Origin: Paralithodes platypus
Taxonomy: Eukaryota > Arthropoda > Malacostraca > Decapoda > Lithodidae
Direction of reading: 5' to 3'
NCBI GenBank assembly: GCA_032716605.1
Contig: CM064573.1
Location: 9,164,440-9,228,439 of the forward strand
Length of the DNA stretch: 64,000 nucleotides
Both the position numbers and the translations under genes were made by a program. The notes under the pieces are model-generated. The model was not told where the DNA came from. It saw only the letters and a list, made by a program, of their open reading frames with translations, and ran no database searches. Positions 58,508 to 64,000 of the stretch are shown in pieces; position 1 is the first letter of the stretch, and every line of letters starts with the position of its first letter.

Positions 58508-58585
58508 GACCCCTCCCTGCCTCTTCCCCTCTCCAAACCCCAAAGGTCTCGGCTCGGGGCCACCCTCGACACGCTCACCAGGTGA

Positions 58586-58922
58586 TTAAGCGGAGAGTTT
58601 CACTTAAGGGATTTCTCTTCGAACCTCCTTCTCCCTCATGTTTAGCCTGATTAGTTTTGAGATTTTAAGAAGTTTGCCCCGCTAGTTTAGCAATTTTCAG
58701 ACATTTCGCCCAATTTCTGTCAATTTTAAGACCTTTCGTGCTATTTGGGTCTCTCTCTTTTCCTGGCGAGCGATAGCGAGCCTGTAATTTAGGAGGAACC
58801 GACCTTTGTCCGGGACATTTTTCTACCAAAAAATGTACAAATTTATATCCAAGGGGGGTCTTGAGGGTATTATTTATAAGATTGATGGGGGTCTAGGAAG
58901 AAAACTAAAAATCTCCCCTTAA
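58586..58922 (+). mobile_element. MITE-1 copy in the ELOA 3' UTR region
   Basis: attaagcggagagtttcact to aatctccccttaa. Contains ggcgagcgatagcgagcctg. Starts 79 bp after the stop codon, so any longer transcript would carry it. Confidence 0.85.
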
Positions 58923-59067
58923 ACAGAGAGTTATACAGATATTTTCTTCAAATAATAATCTAGATTAGAAGATATTTAGTAGACAATATTACAGTATAGT
59001 AATATATAATATATATTTGTTATTTATATTAGTATTACTGGTATGTATATAATGTTTTGTTCGGAGC

Positions 59068-59285
59068 TTAAGGCAGTGTCACACGAGAGCTTTTTCCGGC
59101 AATTTTCGATGAGCAAGTTTTTTCTCGTGATATTTTGAGGCTTTTTTACACTAGGATCGGGAACTAGACTGAAGGTAGATTATGTTAGGTGGTAGATATC
59201 TGATGTAACTGACATTTTAAGCCTGCCAGACTACAATTGCTCCTAAAAATTGACGGAAAAATCGCTCATGTGACACCGCCTTTAG
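59068..59285 (+). mobile_element. MITE-3 related copy
   Basis: ttaaggcagtgtcacacgag to catgtgacaccgccttta. Inverted ends 18 bp. The interior resembles the right half of 30896-31380. Confidence 0.8.
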
Positions 59286-59295
59286 ATAGTGGCCA

Positions 59296-59515
59296 TTAGA
59301 TTAACTTCCTCAGCACAATGACGTAATTTATATCATATTCTGGTTACCATTACACAATTTTCTTAAGCTTATAATCTACCTCTAGAACTCAAAGGGGTAT
59401 ATACTGTACAATTTCAATAAACACTGAATAACACAGGTCCTTCTTAAACTGCATAATATCGGTTGATTTTAGCCAGAATCAAACTTAAAAGGGCATCATC
59501 GTGCTGAAGGGGTTA
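59296..59515 (+). mobile_element. MITE-2 copy, uninterrupted
   Basis: ttaacttcctcagcacaatg to cgtgctgaaggggttaa. TTAA at both ends. Reference for the copy split at 9186-9626. Confidence 0.85.
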
Positions 59516-59699
59516 ACAAGCTAATATACATACAAATTAATAAACAAAGGCAGTGATTAAAAAAGAAGTTTGTCTCGTGTCCTAATTGTGGCATTCCAGG
59601 CAGTCTTGTTATGGGCTGCCATGTCAAGTTTTATCTTATTATATTATTATTATAATTTTTATTATTATTACCGGTATTTTATTTTTTATCTTATTTTTG

Positions 59700-59790
59700 T
59701 TATTTTTTATTTTTTATTTTTTTGACGCCGTAATTCCCTAGAAGGGGTGGCGATGAACATTAGACGTTGCACTAATCACTAGGTCGAGTT
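59700..59790 (-). mobile_element. SINE-like fragment with RTE-type tail
   Basis: ttttttgacgccgtaattcc, then ctagaaggggtggcgatgaac, the reverse complement of an RTE-type 3' tail (ggggtggc ... acggcgtca), followed by unrelated sequence. Confidence 0.5.
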
Positions 59791-59811
59791 GCCTAGGCTT
59801 GACATCTACCA

Positions 59812-60115
59812 ATTATAATGTAAAACTTGCTAAATAAACAAACCAAAACATATACGAACACAGTAAAAAGACAAAATAACTAATCAAAATTGCTATGTGG
59901 AAACCATGCTTAAGTAAAATAATAATTTAAATAAAAGAACACAATGCACCACATAGGGTGTACACTACTACATGCGCAAGTTAATCTGGTTCCCAAGCAA
60001 ACTAATCGCACACATAACGCACTGTAGTCACGTTCAAGGAATTTTGACAGTGCGGGCTCGATCCGCCGACCCTTTGATCAGCAGCCGGCGCTCTACTGAC
60101 TAATGCCATGGCTCT
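59812..60115 (-). mobile_element. SINE-T, full-length tRNA-derived copy
   Basis: The minus strand starts with a tRNA-like head: TTAGTCAGTAGAGCGCC (A-box region) and GGATCGAGCCCGCACTG (B-box). It then continues through GAACGTGACTACAGTGCG and CACCCTATGTGGTGCATTG, and the tail GTTTTGGTTTGTTTATTTAG then CAAGTTTTACATTATAATTG. It is the only copy in the window with head, body and tail. Confidence 0.8.
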
Positions 60116-60116
60116 G

Positions 60117-60160
60117 ATTATGTTTGTTTATTTTACAAGTTTTACATTATAATAGAACCT
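60117..60160 (+). mobile_element. SINE-T tail fragment
   Basis: tatgtttgtttattttacaa followed by gttttacattataata, directly abutting the head of the previous copy in opposite orientation. Confidence 0.65.
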
Positions 60161-60414
60161 GACCCCATATCTTTCTAAGCCTACCCCTCCGTGCAGTTCC
60201 CTCCACGTTTACCGACTTGCAGCTCTACACCCAATTTTGTTCATCAATCCTCTCCACATGCCCAGTCAATCAAGTCTGCTTTTCCTCATCTCCTCACTGA
60301 TACTCTTATTAGCTAGCCTTTTCCTCAGTTCCATATTAGTAACTTAAACTCCAGTATAACCCTACACAATCTATCTCACTATTCTCATTTCATTACATTC
60401 AATTATTTATAAAT

Positions 60415-60533
60415 TTTATTTTGCTAAAGTGTTGTTTCCACACAGCGATTTTGTTAAGTTCTTTTGTCTTTATACATGTTCGTCCTAATTTTGGTTTGTT
60501 TGTTTATCAAGTTTTACATTCTAATTATCCACT
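60415..60533 (+). mobile_element. SINE-T tail copy
   Basis: ttgtttccacacagcgattt, then tgttaagttcttttgtcttt, tttggtttgtttgtttatca and agttttacattctaatt. Confidence 0.75.
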
Positions 60534-60879
60534 TCAGCTGGCCGTCTTTCTGAAGCATTTAATCGTACTTGTAATACACAAAGCATAAATTTTTCCTTCA
60601 AATTAATTGAGTCATCTCATGGCTAAAAGAAGCAGCAGCTCTCTGAACTTTCCCCAGCCGTATCTAACTCTAACGACAACTTCCAGTTCCGGGCTGAAAT
60701 ATAAATAGTACTGTATTACCCAAGTAACAGAATTTGGTTACTCTGCCAAAATCAACACTTTTAGTTGGTAAATCCACACATGCTCACCTTTACAATCTAT
60801 CTAATGATCTATCAACCCACCTATATCCATCTAACCACCCACATCTATAACTCCTCCCAGTACATACACATACAGTACA

Positions 60880-60970
60880 TGTATATATGTACTGTATATA
60901 CCTGTATATGTACAGTATACGTATATACTTTATATACTGATATATATATATATATATATATATACTGTAC
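60880..60970. repeat. TA/GTAC-rich microsatellite
   Basis: tgtatatatgtactgtatat repeats ending in (ta)n at 60942-60963. Confidence 0.85.
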
Positions 60971-61065
60971 AGTATGTATATCTACTGACAAATATTTGTG
61001 AGCTCTTGCAATCTTCATTATGCAAATATATCCATTTAGATTGATGTACTGATCAACTCCGCTAC

Positions 61066-61202
61066 ATATTTATTTAAACATCGTTCTTAACACCAGTAAC
61101 CCCCCAAATGAAATTCATGAAAGCATGTGATCCTCCGAGAATTTGAATCCAGGATACCTCATACAGAACTTACACGCTCCAACCATTACACCATCAAGAC
61201 AG
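61066..61202 (-). mobile_element. tRNA-derived SINE, head and body
   Basis: The minus strand reads GTCTTGATGGTGTAATGG (A-box TGGTGTAATGG), then GATTCAAATTCTCGG (B-box) and GATCACATGCTTTCATGAAT, then GGGGGTTACTGGTGTTAAG. Same body as 32085 and 32633. Confidence 0.8.
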
Positions 61203-61560
61203 TTAAAGGTACTGTACATGACTACGATTAATATCCATTTATAGAATACTGGATATCATTCTAATCATGTACAGTATTGAACAATGAATAGTAATCCTCA
61301 TGTAAGAGGAAATAGCATTTTATGGGTTACAGATCACAATGGACCGACCTCGCTATAAAATGTTCCTGAACCTATATTATTTTTGATAATAATGTTTTAT
61401 TGATAAATAAATAATATATATTTTTATTATTATATAGCGGATTTGATCTGAACATCAATCTAAAGGGATATCATTTGCATAAAGAAAATTGCAAGAGATC
61501 AAAAACATTTGTCAGTAGCTGTACATACATGCATACACACAGACACTTTGCATACCTACA
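61203..61560. other. Nothing recognised
   Basis: AT-rich spacer. No gene or repeat family match seen. Confidence 0.4.
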
Positions 61561-61565
61561 GACTT

Positions 61566-62070
61566 TTATCCAGTCCAACTGGCGCCCGACCCCCTCTCCC
61601 TACGATCGCGTTATCACTCATCTATTCACAAGCATTCTCCATTCATTCCTATTCACCACCACTTCTTTTGACCGTTCTTCAGTCATCTCTCTATCTTCCA
61701 ATGCATTTATTACACAATCTCCCCAGCATTATGAGGGCTTTTGCCCAGTAGGCTGTAGACAAATAGTTTTTATTATTATTATTACACAATCTCTCCATCT
61801 GCTCCGAGATCTTCCTCTCAATCAATTTCCAATTGCAAGCCTTTCATCTCCCAATCGTTCAACATGTCCATACCAGCATAGCACCCTTCTTTCTACTCTG
61901 GCTGATAATGGTTCCTGTTGTCCCACTCTCCTACGTACCTCTTCATTCCTCAATCTGTTACTCCACATATACTCCTCAAGCAGGTCATCTCTATCACATC
62001 CAACCTTCTTTTCTCAATTACATTCAGACTCCATGTCTCAGCCCCATACAACACTGTTCATACAACTATC
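61566..62070 (-). mobile_element. LINE-2 copy, ORF2 C-terminal region, decayed
   Basis: + strand ttatccagtccaactggcgc, then ttcacaagcattctccattc, cagtcatctctctatcttcc and ataccagcatagcaccctt match 56695-56990. An (att)n tract and an extra copy of the ttacacaatctctcc segment interrupt it near 61770. Confidence 0.75.
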
Positions 62071-62140
62071 CCTTGATCCTCTTAATTTATAATTAATTTA
62101 GGTTAGGCCATTTCATTGCCGAGATATGAATACATGAACA

Positions 62141-62658
62141 TCACGAGATTGATGAAAACCTCCGGATGCAAGTGGCGCGAAGGTTAAAATCTGTTGTCAA
62201 TCCAGTACAGTAGTTGAAGTCACACACAATCACCAATCCCCCTGGTTGAGCTGAAAATACTTCAAGAAACTGACCAAACTTAATCCATGGAATGCGAAGG
62301 TCCTCTTGGAAGCCATGGTATTTAAACATGTGTAAAAATAATCCTTCAAAAACCATGCCTGTGCCAGGAAATGTCTGAAATTTGGGTGACATAGAAAGTA
62401 GTGGCAATTTTCCATACCACATCCTCCACTCCTTCCCCCCTTTATACCCTCCCTCCCTCCCTCAATTTGGCCTATATTTTGCACATGTTCTGGCAGTTCA
62501 TGGGTTAATCTAACAAACAAATATCCCTGGGAACTAAGTACAGTATAGACTTGTATGTCGGGTGATATTTTCAATACAGTATACTTTCTTTCACCTTTTT
62601 CCTTTGAAAAGAGGAAGGCCAGTTTAGCACCATGTTGCAAAAGCTGTCCAATCTCCAT
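62141..62658 (-). other. Unrecognised open frames, possible exon or relic
   Basis: Two overlapping minus-strand frames (62230-62658 and 62141-62422) read LAFLFSKEKGERKYTVLKIS and, shifted, HMFKYHGFQEDLRIPWIKFG. I do not recognise a family. The composition is less biased than the repeats, so a decayed coding sequence is conceivable, but chance is equally likely. Confidence 0.25.
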
Positions 62659-63042
62659 GTTCAGTATTTATTACAGATCAATTAGAGGTAATTGTTAGTA
62701 AATCTGTAATGTATAATTAAATACAAATGAAAGTACTGTACAGTATGCAGGTTTATAATTTATTTTAGAAGTCCTAACTAAAAATACAAACAAATGAAAG
62801 AATATAGTTTATTATTTGTTATTGTAATGAAGGTATTATGCTTATTCTAATGGAGGTTTTCTTTTACAGGTGTCTTTCATGCATGTACAAGGCATGAATT
62901 GATTAATTTAATTGGATTCAGTGAAATTATTATTTATTATTCAACCAATAAACAGTCGGTTCACTAAAACTAAAGTGTGTTCAAACTAACCTGGCTGAAA
63001 TTGGTAATGCTGCCTTCCAATACTGCCTCTCTAAAGTGCTTA

Positions 63043-63242
63043 ACCCTTTCACTACCGAAGATGTATGTGGTTATATTTCAACTATATTTAGGCGATTTTG
63101 TGCAGTTTAAGAAGGATCTGTGGTAGCAAAATGGGTTAGGCGAGATAGTTCGAAGCCTGTTAGTTGCTGGAAACCCTTTGGAAACTAAATAAAATAGTCT
63201 AATAGTATCGAGTAAAACAACGTCAGTGGTACAGAAGGGGTT
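63043..63242. mobile_element. MITE-4 copy, reference
   Basis: ttaaccctttcactaccgaa to ggtacagaaggggttaa, 200 bp, TTAA ends. Confidence 0.85.
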
Positions 63243-63547
63243 AAGGGGAGATAGGTCGTTTTTCTATATTCCCTTCTCCCTCATGTTTAGCCCCATTAGT
63301 TTGTCGATTTTAAATTAAGACCTTCCTCCACATTTCCTTGTCAGTATTAAGACCTTTCGTGCTGTTTAGGAGTCGCATTTTTGACTGGCAAACGATAGTG
63401 AGCCTGTAATTTCTACCAAAAAATTTACTAATTTTTCTAGAAGGGGGATCTAATGGATTTGCTTTCAAGTTTGATAGAGGTCTAGGGAGGAGACTATAAA
63501 AATAATTAATAAATTAAAAAATTGACTAAAAAGTGAACCATCCCTTA
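63239..63547 (+). mobile_element. MITE-1 copy sharing TTAA with MITE-4
   Basis: ttaaggggagataggtcg to accatcccttaa. The TTAA at 63239-63242 serves as both the right end of MITE-4 and the left end of MITE-1. Confidence 0.8.
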
Positions 63548-63694
63548 AGTAATGTCACCTTTTATAACACTGGCTATACAAATGTAGAGAAAGGCAGCAT
63601 TACCAATTTTAACCAGTAACCACTGTAACTCAAATAGGGCTACACATTTCCACACCCGTGTTTTCTAGTCGACCTCCCAAGTGATAGAAATTTT

Positions 63695-63916
63695 GATGTA
63701 AAACTTGCAAAATAAAGAAACCCAAACAGGGATGACACAATATAAAGACAAAAGAATTTATCCAAATCACTATGTGGAAATGTCGGTTTATTGCTCTCAT
63801 TCTTTTAAGGTTATAATGTAAAACTTGCAAAATAAACAAACCAAAACTGGGACGAACACCGTACTGTATATAGATAAATTGAACTTATCAAAATCGGTAT
63901 GTGGAAACAACGCTTT
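63695..63916 (-). mobile_element. Two SINE-T tails in tandem
   Basis: gatgtaaaacttgcaaaata (63697) and aatgtaaaacttgcaaaata (63816) each begin a 105-bp tail ending in tatgtggaaa. The heads are missing in both. Confidence 0.8.
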
Positions 63917-63917
63917 A

Positions 63918-64000
63918 AGGGGGTAGTGCTTGGTTTTTGGTCTGTGTATTTAATTATCTACATTTTTCTTAGTTCTCTCGCTAGACCTCCATCAAGCATA
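63918..64000 (-). mobile_element. MITE-1 copy cut by window edge
   Basis: taagggggtagtgcttggtt, then ctcgctagacctccatcaag is the reverse complement of the MITE-1 right end. Only 83 bp is in the window. Confidence 0.8.

Larger units (their letters stand above)
62990..63620. mobile_element. Inverted-repeat element enclosing MITE-4 and MITE-1
   Basis: ctggctgaaattggtaatgctgcctt at 62991 pairs with aaggcagcattaccaatttt at 63592. The space between is almost wholly MITE-4 (63043-63242) and MITE-1 (63239-63547), so the outer element was small before they inserted. Confidence 0.7.

Noticed and set aside
60046..60115. Candidate tRNA gene on the minus strand
   Set aside because: Continuous with the SINE-T body; the cloverleaf is imperfect.
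62141..62658. A second host gene (cyclic-nucleotide phosphodiesterase-like) suggested by FKYHGFQEDLRIPWIKFG
   Set aside because: The resemblance is loose, catalytic motifs are absent and the frame shifts; kept only as an unrecognised open frame.
1..64000. CRISPR arrays, operons, ribosome binding sites, phage or bacterial features
   Set aside because: Tandem repeats here lack regular unique spacers, and the splice-structured gene shows the DNA is eukaryotic.

Overview
This looks like a metazoan nuclear window, most likely from an arthropod and perhaps a decapod crustacean. That assignment is an inference from the intron and exon structure, the very dense repeat load (RTE-, CR1- and Jockey-like LINEs, tRNA-derived SINEs, Tigger/pogo, hAT-like and TTAA-flanked DNA elements) and a short CCTAA run. 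I could not run a search to confirm it. No bacterial, organellar or rRNA sequence is visible.

The one host gene I can support is Elongin A (ELOA/TCEB3), on the + strand. I assembled it by eye from 11 coding exons between 11088 and 58507. All introns have GT-AG ends, the phases agree at every junction, and the exons sum to 2601 nt (866 codons plus a stop). The product has the expected order: TFIIS N-terminal domain (exons 1-3), a long charged disordered region (exons 3-5), a conserved linker (exon 6), a BC-box (exon 7), an F-box-like segment (exon 8), a conserved helical region (exons 9-10) and the conserved basic C-terminus (exon 11). Only about 5.5% of the 47.4 kb gene is coding.

Layout. 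1-1830: minus-strand LTR-retrotransposon relics (BEL/Pao joined to Ty3/gypsy). 2700-5430: low-complexity runs, two tandem-repeat blocks and a Jockey-like LINE inserted into another repeat. 5430-9085: no gene seen. 9086-10805: DNA elements nested three deep, then a foldback-like element whose arms are 16-bp minisatellites. 11088-58507: Elongin A. Intron 1 carries CR1 fragments and a Tigger-like MITE. Intron 2 carries an RTE LINE inside a TTAA MITE. Intron 3 carries an inverted SINE pair and a Mutator-like element encoding FLYWCH, MULE and RING modules between long inverted repeats. Intron 4 carries many MITEs and SINEs. Introns 5-8 carry RTE LINE copies and a Tigger MITE. Intron 9 carries a 6.3-kb Tigger element holding a Penelope-like reverse transcriptase fragment, an RTE LINE and two smaller insertions. 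Intron 10 carries a decayed copy of exon 10. 58508-64000: MITEs, SINEs and LINE tails with no convincing second gene.

The repeats form families that recur across the window, so many insertions can be bounded by comparing copies. Several have target-site duplications readable directly from the sequence. The most unusual observations are the FLYWCH-MULE-RING element, the exon-10 relic with matching codon spacing, the minisatellite foldback element, and two or three cases where a SINE-like family shares its 3' tail with a LINE in the same window.
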